A DNA stretch of 64,000 nucleotides from Acrasis kona (taxonomy: Eukaryota; Heterolobosea; Eutetramitea; Acrasida; Acrasidae). The stretch covers positions 43,846-107,845 of the forward strand of contig JAOPGA020000836.1 of NCBI GenBank assembly GCA_026419775.2. The letters are read 5' to 3'. Within the stretch, counting starts at the first letter, position 1. Each line of letters opens with the position of its first letter. The position numbers and the translations under genes were made by a program. This document shows positions 11,423 to 20,994 of this stretch, in pieces. A model generated the notes under the pieces. It saw only the letters and a list, made by a program, of their open reading frames with translations, was not told the DNA's origin and ran no database searches.

Positions 11423-11563
11423 ATGCCTCATTTCGTCGGCTTCAAAAATTTGTGTTCAATGTTGCACGAAGGTTTCACGATGGCAAGTTACCTATACGTG
11501 TATGCACCGGCTCGATTGGGCCTGCAGGATTTAAATTTGTTCCACAAGTTGTATCTTTGTTAG
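11423..11563 (+). CDS. possible 46-residue small ORF
   Basis: An ATG at 11423 opens an uninterrupted 46-codon frame (MPHFVGFKNLC...LFHKLYLC) ending in TAG, converging on the minus-strand microgene that stops at 11606. A TTTAAAAGG box lies about 55 bp upstream. The other plus frame across the same bases is also open, and there is no AATAAA nearby, so this may be chance. Confidence 0.2.
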   Translation: MPHFVGFKNLCSMLHEGFTMASYLYVYAPARLGLQDLNLFHKLYLC

Positions 11564-11605
11564 AAAATGTGGAACTTTGAAATGTCAACAGAATTGAATG
11601 TTTTT

Positions 11606-11917
11606 TTATTCCTCCTCATTTTTAATGGTTTTATAGTTGCCCACGTCCTAACAAACCTGGAAACAAGAACTCAAGAACACCATACCACTTTTTGAATATC
11701 TTCGGAAGCATTGCCTTCTTCTTGGGAAGCATCCTTATGATTATTGCCGCTTTATGGTTATCAGGAAAAACTCACTCGAATCCTGTCCTTTAGTTGAACC
11801 TCTAAACCTAGCTGTCTTTGCTTCTGCGCCATATACATCTTTTAACAGTCTACAAACTCTTTCAGCATTCATCATAGGCATGGTCCTCTTCTCCGCCAAA
11901 GTAAAACGACACTGCAT
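11606..11917 (-). CDS. 72-residue microgene, three exons
   Basis: Exons 11917..11776, 11720..11686 and 11647..11606 (introns 55 and 38 nt) join in frame to 72 residues, starting MQCRFTLAEKRTMPMMNAER and ending in an acidic IKNEEE. Support: a consensus GTGAGT donor, a GTATGG donor with a TTTGTTAG acceptor, phase agreement at both junctions, and a stop codon overlapping AATAAA as in neighbouring genes. It is helical and charged, with no signal or membrane segment. I do not recognise it. The second intron-1 acceptor (CCCAAG) was chosen because it alone keeps an open frame to the AATAAA. Confidence 0.5.
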
Positions 11918-12023
11918 AAATCATCCTCTATATGTTTGTTTAAATTCCGACTTTTTTTCACTTAAATGATTTAGGGTTATTCATATTTTACAACATGATA
12001 TACACATATAAATTATTGATAAA

Positions 12024-12105
12024 GGACGTATAGCTCAGCGGTTATTTGTCATAGAGCAGGCGACTGCAGATCGTCAGGTCACCAGTTCAAACCTGGTTGC
12101 GTCCT
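12024..12105 (+). tRNA. tRNA-Cys (GCA) with enlarged D-loop
   Basis: Folds as a cloverleaf: acceptor GGACGTA/TGCGTCC (one G-T pair), anticodon stem GGCGA/TCGTC with loop CTGCAGA (anticodon GCA), T-arm ACCAG/CTGGT with TTCAAAC, and discriminator T as expected for tRNA-Cys. The A box (TAGCTCAGCGG) and B box (AGTTCAAACCT) are present. The D-stem GCTC/GAGC encloses 17 nt instead of the usual 7-8, so about 10 extra bases (12042-12052) sit in the D-loop. These could be an insertion, a non-canonical intron, or a mark of a decaying copy. Confidence 0.88.
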
Positions 12106-12107
12106 AC

Positions 12108-12112
12108 TTTTT
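12108..12112 (+). terminator. RNA polymerase III T-run
   Basis: Five T residues start 2 nt after the tRNA-Cys discriminator base, the normal Pol III stop for a tRNA gene. Its presence argues that the unusual tRNA is transcribed. Confidence 0.7.
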
Positions 12113-12147
12113 ATTTATTGACAAGCTATTAATGACGCAAAATTTTA

Positions 12148-12892
12148 TTACATGATCGCACCTTGAAGTTCTAATTGTCTTTGATACTGCTTAAGATCAT
12201 CTACCTGCTTCCTCAGATTCATAATTTCAACACCTCTCGAGTGAAGCAGTTCCATCGTGTTCTTTCGCTGATGAACTTCAAAGTCCAAATCTTTTTCTAA
12301 AGATTCCAATTTATGGTTTAGTATCTCATTTTCTTCTCGCTCTCTGTTATAGTTCTCAAATAAATTACTAATTTTGGTTTTAACTGGGCTAATTTCACCA
12401 ACACTTAAGGTTAGGTTGCTCGAGTAGGGACTTTGTTTTTGGTGCTTTACCTCTTCTTGAAATTGGTTCAACTTGGATTTGATTTGAGCATTTTCTTCTG
12501 GCTGATTAATTTTATTCTGATTAACAACTTGAACAACTTACATTGTTTGTTAGATTGAACTCCGTTAGAATTGCTTTTAGTCTGCTCTCCGTTACTATTT
12601 TTGCTGATAAATCACGTAGGCACTGAAGCATGTCACGATTTTGTAGATTGAGATTTTCCTCGCGAACACGAGATAGCTGTATCTGAGCCTTTAGATTAGC
12701 GTTTTCATTCTTTAAATGCTGTAGTTCTGCTCGAACTTCGTGTATCTCTGAATACAGCTCAACGAACTCCTTCCTCCTAGAGTTATTATCATGTTTTGGT
12801 CTATGACCTATGCGTAATAAATTGGAGTAATCACTATCGTCGACAAGATTTGGCATATCATTTGGAGAAGTCTTTGTTTGGACTGAGCGCAT
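12148..12892 (-). CDS. coiled-coil protein, two exons
   Basis: Exons 12892..12542 and 12501..12148, separated by a 40-nt GTAAGT...CAG intron, give 234 residues. Nearly the whole chain after residue 40 is heptad-repeat coiled coil (HLKNENANLKAQIQLSRVRE, then ENEILNHKLESLEKDLDFEV). There is no enzymatic motif. Its 3' end lies 36 bp from the tRNA terminator. A structural or scaffold role is likely; the family is unrecognised. Confidence 0.7.
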
Positions 12893-13182
12893 AAAATGAT
12901 TACAAAAGATTGAGAATTAGCATGGCAATATAATTACGGCGAGCTATTATTTGGATTGTCGTTGAACATAAATATAAGCTTAATTATTACAGTACATCTT
13001 ACAGCAGATAATGAAAACACAAAACATCACTGATCAAATTTTAATTGAAAGTTCTGATTCGTTGATTATTATTTACAAGACCTTCACTTCGACTTGGTAT
13101 TGAAATAGATGGTTATAATTAAACCGCTTGGATATAAATAGTGGAAAACAAAAGGCAAATCAAAAATAAACAACAAAACAAC

Positions 13183-13548
13183 ATGAACAACGACGCACAA
13201 CACTTTTCTATGGGACCAAAGGGAGGGCCATATGACAACAATCATAACAGCAACCAAATACCTCAGGCTCAATACGTACCCCCAAGCCAACCTTATGGTC
13301 AACAACCTTACGGTCAACAACCTTATGGTCAAGTGCCACAAGCTCAATATGTACCTTCTCACCCTCAGGTACAATACGTTCCTCCTCACCAATCTGGAAT
13401 CCCACAGGCTCAATATGTACCTCCTCAACAAGATGGAAGCGGTATCCCACAGGCACAATATGTCCCACCAAACAACTATGGATATAATCCATCCGGTGGT
13501 TCATACAACCAATCTGGCGGCTCATTCAATCCACCATCTTACCAATAA
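13183..13548 (+). CDS. low-complexity PQAQYVPP-repeat protein
   Basis: 121 residues from ATG 13183, with a TATA-like GATATAAATA at 13131-13140. After a short Asn-rich start the protein is built from repeats of PQAQYVPP (four or more copies, some degenerate), three YGQQP units and a final Gly/Ser/Asn/Tyr-rich tail. There are no charged domains, signal peptide or membrane segments. Such Pro/Gln/Tyr repeats resemble condensate-forming or calcium-responsive YPPx tails. The same motif (IPQAHYVPP, IPQAYYVPP) occurs in the protein at 45676. The stop codon overlaps AATAAA. The function is unknown. Confidence 0.75.
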   Translation: MNNDAQHFSMGPKGGPYDNNHNSNQIPQAQYVPPSQPYGQQPYGQQPYGQVPQAQYVPSHPQVQYVPPHQSGIPQAQYVPPQQDGSGIPQAQYVPPNNYGYNPSGGSYNQSGGSFNPPSYQ

Positions 13549-13602
13549 ATGTATATATATTCTCAAAAAATCTTTTGCTGATCAATGTGTTATATCAAAC
13601 TA

Positions 13603-13767
13603 TTAGCAAACACCGCGATAAATCTTTGTGGCTAGCTTGCTCATGGACTGTTCAAATTTTTTCTGATCTACATTTGACACATATTTTGTAAGTTTAGTTA
13701 CGTTGTGTTGGAATTGACAATTATCGTGAACCGATCCACAAGTGGTCTTCTTACCGTTTGCAAACAA
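13603..13767 (-). CDS. 3' exon of a small gene, 5' part unresolved
   Basis: A 54-codon terminal exon without its own ATG follows a CAATTAG acceptor at 13768-13769. It encodes a Lys-rich, helical segment (LFANGKKTTCGSVHDNCQF... to KLATKIYRGVC, stop). Upstream minus-strand sequence to about 13915 holds candidate short exons (one starting ATG near 13905), but every splice I tried met a stop or the wrong phase. The rest of 13549-14038 shows nothing else clear. Confidence 0.4.
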   Translation of the reverse strand: MFANGKKTTCGSVHDNCQFQHNVTKLTKYVSNVDQKKFEQSMSKLATKIYRGVC

Positions 13768-14038
13768 CTAATTGTGAATGAGTTGCTGTACTTATAACAC
13801 TGATATAGCTTCGCCTATAAAGAACAAAAATAAAGCGAACTATTCATTGTAATAACTATAATACTAGTATTCAGGAGTCGCAAAGGTGTTTTGAATACAA
13901 TTCATATAATGTTGATTTTATTGTACAGTGACCCCGCATCAATTCTCAAACGGCCGGTAATCGGACCGAGACAATCAACCAAAGTCAATTTTCCGATCAC
14001 GTCACCAATTTTATTTTTCAAACCAACCAGCTATTAAT

Positions 14039-15469
14039 ATGAGCGACAGCGATACCTCTGCCTCTGAGCACACCCACGATACCGAGAATTTGGAGGATAT
14101 CGACAAGTACTTGGAAGAAAACGGGGACGATTCCAATGTGGAGGAAGCCAAACCAATTGTTGTTGAGAACATTTATGAAGACGACCAAAAGTATAACGAG
14201 CAAGAGTTCATTTACGATGAGAATGATCCCAGGACGCGAGAACTAGAAGCACTAGAGGGTGAAGCCTTGAGCCGTGCAAAAATTATCATGGACGTTGTTA
14301 AGCAGTTGCGCACCGGAAAAGATTTATATAGAATCAGTCTTCCTAGTGCATTGCTGGCGCCCGTTAGCATGTTGGAGTACATCTCCAACTTTTTGGTTCC
14401 ACACTCCTTCATTAGCAGAGTTTCAAAACAGTTAGAACCAGAGCAAAGGTTCACAAGCGTGCTAAAATGGTGGGTGAGCAACTTGGTGGGAACACCTCGT
14501 CCCGTAAGTGTTGAAAATTGTTTCGTTGACTCATATTCATAACAGGGCATTATGCACTGCAAGCCATATAACGCCGTGCACGGAGAAGTCTTTGCCGCAA
14601 AATTCATCTCCGACGACAGCAAGACATATTACATTTCGGAACAAGTTTCCCACCACCCGCCTGTTAGTGCTGTATACATGTGGAATCCACAAAAGAACTT
14701 TAGCATTGTGTAAGTGAACTCGTGTTCTAAAAATAGATTTACCTTATTTAGTGGAACATTGAAACCTAAGAGTAAATTCCACGGAAACAGCGCATCCAAC
14801 GTCATAGAGGGAGACATTACATTCCGCATACACAACCTTGACGAAGAGTACAATATTGTATTCCCATACGTTGTTGGTAAGGGTTTGTTGTGGGGCAACC
14901 AATGCATCGAGATTAGCGAGCAGTTGAAGATTACATGTGCCAAGACTAAATTCTCCGGTACGGTTGACTTTAAGAGCAAGAATGCAGTGAAGGGAAGCAT
15001 CAAAAAAGATGGAAAGCGCATCTACAAGATCCACGGAGACCTACAGAACAAGCTCCTCATCAAAAACGCATCAAACAAGAAGGAAACAGAATTTTTGAAC
15101 GCAGTCGATGTGCCAAAGTTATACAAATATGTAAGACCGGTTAGCACTCAGAGAGAGTTTGAGTCAAGAAAAGTTTGGCATAGAGTTACACATTCCATAA
15201 AGCACAAAAACTTTGATGCAGCAAACGTCAGAAAAGTCAGCGTCGAAGAGGTTCAGAGGAATTTGAGATCCGAGAGGAAGGAACGCAACGAAGAATTACA
15301 AAGCAAGTACTTTATTCAAAGTGGAGATTCTTGGAAGTTCAAGTTTGAGCACCCAGGACCTTATCAATCGGGGGACGAAAAGGCTTTGGAACAGAATGTG
15401 GACTTGTTTGCAACCCAAGACCATGAACTTGAATCCATCAAAAAGAATGTACCTGACTTTGAGGAATAA
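14039..15469 (+). CDS. oxysterol-binding protein-related protein (ORD only)
   Basis: Exons 14039..14503, 14546..14709 and 14752..15469 give 448 residues. The exon-2 segment carries the diagnostic EQVSHHPPVSA signature (about residues 187-197), and the N-terminal lid-proximal part (DLYRISLPSALLAPVSMLE) matches the OSBP-related domain. No PH domain, ankyrin repeats or FFAT motif is seen, so this is a short-form ORP like yeast Osh4, which exchanges sterol and PI4P between membranes. An acidic N-terminus of about 70 residues precedes the lipid-binding domain. Introns are both 42 nt. The stop overlaps AATAAA. Confidence 0.93.
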
Positions 15470-15489
15470 ATTTGTTTTTATTGTTTCAA

Positions 15490-18400
15490 TTAGTGTTCTA
15501 TGGAATGTAATAATAGTTGAATGTCATGGATTGGAATGTTGACGTGTTGGTCGCTGCTCAAGTGTTGTAGTGGTCCTTTGTCTCTTCTTTCTTGTTCTCT
15601 CATCCTCTTGTTGCTTAGTAGTAGCTCTCCCGGATAGTACTTGAAGTCATCTGTTATGACGTAGTCTCCGGGTAACTTCTTTCGTTGTTGTGATGTAGGG
15701 TTGGGGACACCATCTCCGAAAACATCATCAAAGTTCATCCATTTTGCACCAGGTTGTCCAAAATAATCTGCAAATTGCTCAATCTCTTGTACAGATTTAG
15801 ATTCTAGTTCATCTTGGTCGTCATGCACACCATTTTGTTTATTAGGAGAATACACTAGCAATTCACATCTTCCACCAGCATAACCACCATAAGCCATGAG
15901 AGCATCTACATTGTGTGTTTTATTTAGCTCTTCAAGGCGATCCAGAGACCTGACAGATTTTAAAGAAGTGGGTTCAAGTTTGTCTTGTTGTGAGGTTTTA
16001 AAGTAGGGAGGTCTCTCTTCGTGGCTCATGTAAGCACTCTCCTGTAATGTAACCAATGGATCCTTGATAAGCATCGATTGTCCGTTCATCCTAATTTCAC
16101 ATTCTTTTGCTTTCCCGAAACTAGAAATCAGGTCCATGTCATAGTTATGTTTGTCATGAGAACAAGTTTGGATGAATGTTCTTTGATAATTTTCAACACT
16201 TGAGAAGAAAGAATTTGTTAGAGGAGATTCATAATCTAGATGACTGGACTCAGATTCAGATTCCATGTCTTTTATGAGAAAATCATGAAATACTTTCTGA
16301 TCATATTCAGGATCTTGTTGCATCCATATTTTATTGCTGGTCAACTCACAGACTTCGTAATTGTCAACGACATCAGCATCATCGAATTGTTCAAACAATT
16401 TAACAATAAGATCACTGTTCAATCTTTTACTGTGAATAAATTGAAGCAATTCTTTACAAATCTCACCAAACACCGCGAATGATGAGTTGGTATCTTTATT
16501 AGTAAGTTGTGAATGAATATTACAGTATATGTTTATAGCATTAATCAATGATTGTGAAGCTTGTTCCACACCCTTATTTACTTGACTTGCATCGATATAC
16601 TTGATAACATGAGTCTTAAGGACCATGAGGTGCTCGATTACTTGAAGTCTTGTTATGCTTTTTTCATTTTTATTTACAAAGCTCTTTTTTGCCTTCTGCA
16701 ATGCGTCTAATAATCGCTTGCGGTCGGACAGGTCTTGAGAGATATTAACCACATTAAGGATTGGATTAACATAGTTGGCAACATCTGTGTCATCAACACT
16801 TGAGTCATTTGTAATCAAAAACTTTAAAAAGTTTGTATCCGACAAGTTTGACAGACTGGCATACTGCGGACAAGTAGCAAGGGCAATGGAACCGGTGTAA
16901 GAATCAGCGTCTAAATCAATTGATAGATATCCTTGATTAAACGGAAGAAGAGAAAGAGGGTCAGGATATAAATAATCCATACCATCAAACAAGTCATAAA
17001 TAGAAACAACTTCTGCACATTGATGGTGTGCAATTTTGTTGAGTGTGTCATATTTCACACTTCCATCTAGATTATTTTTTATTGTTTTTTTTATATTTTC
17101 AAGTTTAAAAGTATGATGGAATACCGGAGGTATGCTTTTACAAGGATACATATCTCGCACGAGTTGATGCACAATGTGCTCTCCTTTTTTACCACTGACA
17201 GATTTTATTAAATCTAAAACTTGTTTTGAGCGTTCTATAGGAGAGTCCACTGGAACAGTGTTACAAGAATACTTCCATAAATTAGATAAGCGATAGTGAT
17301 TAAATGCAATGTTCTTTGGATCATTTCTATAATATGGATTGTAATCTTCAACAGTGGAATAATAAATAGCATTAATTGTCCTGAATTGAATGTCTTTTAA
17401 CTCTTCAACCAATGAGACTAGATTAGGATTATCTTTTCTTGATCTCTGTGATAAAATCGAAACACGTCTGTTATGATATTTAAATCTATGACCATGATTT
17501 AAATGGACTTGACTAACGAGTGATTTATCAACAGAGTCAACATGAGAAGAACGCACCCTATCAGCAACACGCTTTACAATAACATCTATGCCAACATCAA
17601 TACTTTTATTTTTATTCATGAACGAAATGTATGCATCAATTAATGTTTCAACAGGAGCAGCCAAAGATTTTTTTTGTAGTAAATTATACTCCATAATAAA
17701 CAAGCTACATTTCTTAACTTGTAAAGCTAAATCAGAGCTTGTAGAAGAACCATACAATGGAAGAAGTAGTGATGCAACAGGATCCAATTTAGTATTTTTT
17801 AACGGAAAATCTTCTTGTATTCTTGAAATTATTTTTTCAACAATTATATTTTTTACACTCTTATAACGAGGATACCTTACAACATCTACTTGATGTAATT
17901 TTGCATTATTGTCCATGAACATGGTTTGATAACACTCTGTGAATTTTTCAATAACATGTCTAGTGATGGGAGTACTGATTCTAGATTGCAAAAGTGCACC
18001 CTTCCATTTTAAATTCATAAATCTAGATAACAAAGTGACACGCATGGACAGATAGGAGGGTAGCTTTCTAAGAGATTCAGCAACACGTTGTTCAAGTAAT
18101 TGATTTGATAAATGTGGTTCTCCAGGAATTAAATAACCACGTAGAAATGTTTCAAAAGAGGTATCAGATTTGATACGCTCTTGTAAACAATCTCTAATCG
18201 CATCAATTAATTTAGGAGTAAGTTGACTGAAAGTGGATGGATGCAAAGGGTTACACCTCGTGACATTCAATCTAACTTCTGACAAATCTTTGTATAAAAT
18301 CAAATCTGATAATTGGTCAACCTGATCAACATTTGGTTCAGAATCAGCACAAAGTAATTGTAACAACTCCAAAGAAGTCGCAGAGTACCAAATCTCAGCC

Positions 18401-20184
18401 GATCCCTTATCAATCAAAAAAGACAAGAGTTGGTCAGTGGATTTGATTTCACTCAAGTCAACTTTCGAGGATTCAATATCAAACATTGACACATTGTGAC
18501 GTTTTCTAGAAAACAGCGCAAGAAAACGATCGGGTAAGCCTTTTGGCAAAAATCCCAAACTTCTTTTTTTATTAAAACAACCTTCAACAAGATCAATAGG
18601 AACAAGAGAAGAAATTTGTTGTGTGATGTGATCCAAATGACCACTCAACACCTCACTTTTATTATCAATGTTACATTCTACGGGTGGCCTATAATAATGT
18701 GATTTTCCATCATGACCAGAATGAATGATCCTATATAATGCTTGGTCGGGTTCTTCAAATGGTATGCATTGTTGACCGTCTTGCTTAAAGTAAGGGTACC
18801 TCTTGAAATGTTTCTTTCCTCTCTTCGTTCCGTACATTTCTTCAGTTTCGAAACGGTGCTTGATGGATAATGTTGATGACGAAGGAGATGGGTCGACCCA
18901 CCACTTGATTCCCAAAATGATTACGTATTGTGAATTCCTTTTTAGGATGGGCGGGAACTGCTTGACTCTTACATGATCCCATTTCTTGTTCATCATTTGT
19001 ATGTGATGGTTTGTTGGTTTTAAATGTTTTGTGTGATGTTGAGGCGGCGTCATGCTGAAGTGCTTTGTGAGGGCCTGTATGAATTTTGATCTGCAGTATA
19101 AGGAATTGGTCCATTCATAACGATGAGTTCTTAGTAGTGGCATGGATGTGATGCACATGTGCTCAAAGTAATGTATGGGAACGTTGACTGGTAGTGAGGT
19201 GCGTCTCTTGTCGTGAATGTTTAGGATGGGAATGTCGTTGTGGGGAGGTTCTGGGTGGACGTTCAAATGGGCATTGGAGTGGTTAAATTGTATTCTTGTG
19301 TTTGCTTTTAGGATGGAATTGTAGTGGCTTGATAAAATGGTAGCACAGGCTTGAGAGCTGTCTTCAAACTGACCCCTGTATAAATTACTCGGTACTTGAA
19401 CTAGGAATCTTTTCAGCTCACTTGATGTCATGGGATCATCGGTTGGTATGTTAGGATGTACTTTTGTAAGCTCTACATCAAAAATGTTATACTTTATTAA
19501 ATGTTTGTCCTGTGTGCGGCTGGGATCTTGTCTTTGATGTAATTGTAATGCATTCTTTATTTCGTCCTTGTCAGAGTGAAGCATCCATTTTTCAATGAGG
19601 TCAAAGTTCAGGTTTGTGCTTTGTTTCTCTTCTAATTCTTTTTGTTTGAGATCCCTGTTGATGATGAACTGACGCAACTTTTCTGACTTTTCGTCAACTG
19701 TTAATCCCTCGCCTGAATCAAAATCGGCTTGATTGATTTTGTTGTTATACATTGTGAGTGTTGATTCATTGGCAAATTGGGAATGATCAAACGCTTTTCT
19801 AAAATCTACTGCGCCTTTGATTTCTTCTGCGCCTTCTAGATCCTCTAGACTTTCGTAAACATGTTCCTCTGACAAAGGATTAATGCCGAATGAAGAACAA
19901 AATTCTTTGAACAATGAAAAATCTACCATAGGTCTTTTCTTGGCGTCTGATTGAGTGATCATTTTCCTGAACTCATCCTCTTGGTCTTTGACATGTTGTG
20001 AAGCTCTATTATCCTGTCTATCTATGTGTAACCTAAGTAGATGCACATCCAATAACTTGGAAAAGCACAGGAGAGTATGGTTTATTCTGTCTTGTTGATA
20101 TATCACGTTGTCAATATGCCCAGTGAATACATCTGTCACCTTGCGAATGTCCTGTGTGGAGAATCCAACACGAGGCTCCATCAT
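15490..20184 (-). CDS. 1564-residue orphan protein
   Basis: One uninterrupted frame of 4.7 kb, unusual among intron-containing neighbours. The first ATG (MMEPRVGFST) is at 20184. The sequence is hydrophilic and predominantly helical, with scattered His/Tyr-rich stretches, no signal peptide, no membrane segment and no motif I can name. The C-terminal 120 residues (QRKKLPGDYVITDDFKYYPG, then KRMREQERRDKG) look folded. Residues about 200-1450 contain no low-complexity runs, so it is probably a large structured protein such as a mitochondrial ribosomal or scaffold component; that is a guess. The stop lies 20 bp from that of the oxysterol-binding gene, tail to tail. Confidence 0.75.
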   Translation of the reverse strand: MMEPRVGFSTQDIRKVTDVFTGHIDNVIYQQDRINHTLLCFSKLLDVHLLRLHIDRQDNRASQHVKDQEDEFRKMITQSDAKKRPMVDFSLFKEFCSSFGINPLSEEHVYESLEDLEGAEEIKGAVDFRKAFDHSQFANESTLTMYNNKINQADFDSGEGLTVDEKSEKLRQFIINRDLKQKELEEKQSTNLNFDLIEKWMLHSDKDEIKNALQLHQRQDPSRTQDKHLIKYNIFDVELTKVHPNIPTDDPMTSSELKRFLVQVPSNLYRGQFEDSSQACATILSSHYNSILKANTRIQFNHSNAHLNVHPEPPHNDIPILNIHDKRRTSLPVNVPIHYFEHMCITSMPLLRTHRYEWTNSLYCRSKFIQALTKHFSMTPPQHHTKHLKPTNHHIQMMNKKWDHVRVKQFPPILKRNSQYVIILGIKWWVDPSPSSSTLSIKHRFETEEMYGTKRGKKHFKRYPYFKQDGQQCIPFEEPDQALYRIIHSGHDGKSHYYRPPVECNIDNKSEVLSGHLDHITQQISSLVPIDLVEGCFNKKRSLGFLPKGLPDRFLALFSRKRHNVSMFDIESSKVDLSEIKSTDQLLSFLIDKGSAEIWYSATSLELLQLLCADSEPNVDQVDQLSDLILYKDLSEVRLNVTRCNPLHPSTFSQLTPKLIDAIRDCLQERIKSDTSFETFLRGYLIPGEPHLSNQLLEQRVAESLRKLPSYLSMRVTLLSRFMNLKWKGALLQSRISTPITRHVIEKFTECYQTMFMDNNAKLHQVDVVRYPRYKSVKNIIVEKIISRIQEDFPLKNTKLDPVASLLLPLYGSSTSSDLALQVKKCSLFIMEYNLLQKKSLAAPVETLIDAYISFMNKNKSIDVGIDVIVKRVADRVRSSHVDSVDKSLVSQVHLNHGHRFKYHNRRVSILSQRSRKDNPNLVSLVEELKDIQFRTINAIYYSTVEDYNPYYRNDPKNIAFNHYRLSNLWKYSCNTVPVDSPIERSKQVLDLIKSVSGKKGEHIVHQLVRDMYPCKSIPPVFHHTFKLENIKKTIKNNLDGSVKYDTLNKIAHHQCAEVVSIYDLFDGMDYLYPDPLSLLPFNQGYLSIDLDADSYTGSIALATCPQYASLSNLSDTNFLKFLITNDSSVDDTDVANYVNPILNVVNISQDLSDRKRLLDALQKAKKSFVNKNEKSITRLQVIEHLMVLKTHVIKYIDASQVNKGVEQASQSLINAINIYCNIHSQLTNKDTNSSFAVFGEICKELLQFIHSKRLNSDLIVKLFEQFDDADVVDNYEVCELTSNKIWMQQDPEYDQKVFHDFLIKDMESESESSHLDYESPLTNSFFSSVENYQRTFIQTCSHDKHNYDMDLISSFGKAKECEIRMNGQSMLIKDPLVTLQESAYMSHEERPPYFKTSQQDKLEPTSLKSVRSLDRLEELNKTHNVDALMAYGGYAGGRCELLVYSPNKQNGVHDDQDELESKSVQEIEQFADYFGQPGAKWMNFDDVFGDGVPNPTSQQRKKLPGDYVITDDFKYYPGELLLSNKRMREQERRDKGPLQHLSSDQHVNIPIHDIQLLLHSIEH

Positions 20185-20214
20185 GAGGTCATCCAACGAT
20201 TTTTGTAAAGATTA

Positions 20215-20955
20215 ATGATGAACATCAATACACTGTTTGGGATCCTGGCTGTCATCTGTGTATCGGTAACATTGTCACTCAGCACACCACAAGCACGCGA
20301 TGATGGAAGTCCTTTTTTAGCAGGAAGATTATTTAAACAGTTGGTGCACAACATTAAAATACCAGATGTCAAGAAGGAAACAAAAATGTCTTTTGGAACA
20401 GTTGGGATAAACATTACAAACATTAAACTAAAACACTTTGATTTATTGTGGAGGAATTCAGGTTCACAATCCTGGTTGGAATACCCTATTAACTTGACTC
20501 TTGCTACAAAAGCGACAATTGACTGGCGTTATGAAATTAACATGATTCTACAAACTCAAGACGAGGGGCACTTGAACCTTGAAGATGTAATAATTCATTT
20601 GGATTTGGCAGTCAAGTTGGATACAAATGGTATCCCAAAAATAGAGTTAACGCCATATAATGTAGCCATGCATAATGTTTCCATGAAAATTCACAGCAAA
20701 GGAATGAGCCGTGTTGCATCAGGAATTCTTAATAAAGTTGTTGATGTTGTGTCAATATCTTTAAGAACTCAGATTGAAAGAACACTTTTAGATAAAGTAT
20801 CAGGTGTATGCCAAGTACTCCAGGGTGTTCTAACAATGGTCATGAGGGTATTTGTAGTTTTGTTGTCCGCTGTTATTATCTTGTTTGTGATGAAGAGAGC
20901 CTATAATAACAATGTAGTTGCCCAAGGTTTAAACCAAAAGATTAAAATTCATTGA
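20215..20955 (+). CDS. membrane-anchored TULIP/BPI-like lipid-binding protein
   Basis: 246 residues. Signal peptide at the N-terminus (LFGILAVICVSVTLSLS). Residues about 55-195 show the alternating beta pattern of a BPI/LBP half: GTVGINITNIKLKHF, ATKATIDWRYEINM, LNLEDVIIHLDLAVKLD, then VAMHNVSMKIHSKG and an amphipathic helix. One transmembrane helix (VFVVLLSAVIILFVM) lies near 218-232 with a short basic cytosolic tail. BPI/LBP proteins bind lipids in a hydrophobic groove. Here a single TULIP module is tethered to a membrane, facing the lumen or outside. The start codon is 31 bp from the divergent start of the 1564-aa gene, implying a shared promoter. Confidence 0.7.
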   Translation: MMNINTLFGILAVICVSVTLSLSTPQARDDGSPFLAGRLFKQLVHNIKIPDVKKETKMSFGTVGINITNIKLKHFDLLWRNSGSQSWLEYPINLTLATKATIDWRYEINMILQTQDEGHLNLEDVIIHLDLAVKLDTNGIPKIELTPYNVAMHNVSMKIHSKGMSRVASGILNKVVDVVSISLRTQIERTLLDKVSGVCQVLQGVLTMVMRVFVVLLSAVIILFVMKRAYNNNVVAQGLNQKIKIH

Positions 20956-20994
20956 ATTGACAGAAGTTTTTTGTTTTTTTGTAATACAAATACA

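Noticed and set aside
11380-11580. Plus-strand frame of 66 codons
   Set aside because: Starts at a non-ATG codon; the third-frame 46-codon ATG ORF and a minus-strand reading also cover it, so none is compelling.
13084-13458. Minus-strand frames of over 100 codons opposite the PQAQYVPP gene
   Set aside because: Mirror of the repeat on the coding strand; no splice signals or plausible start context.
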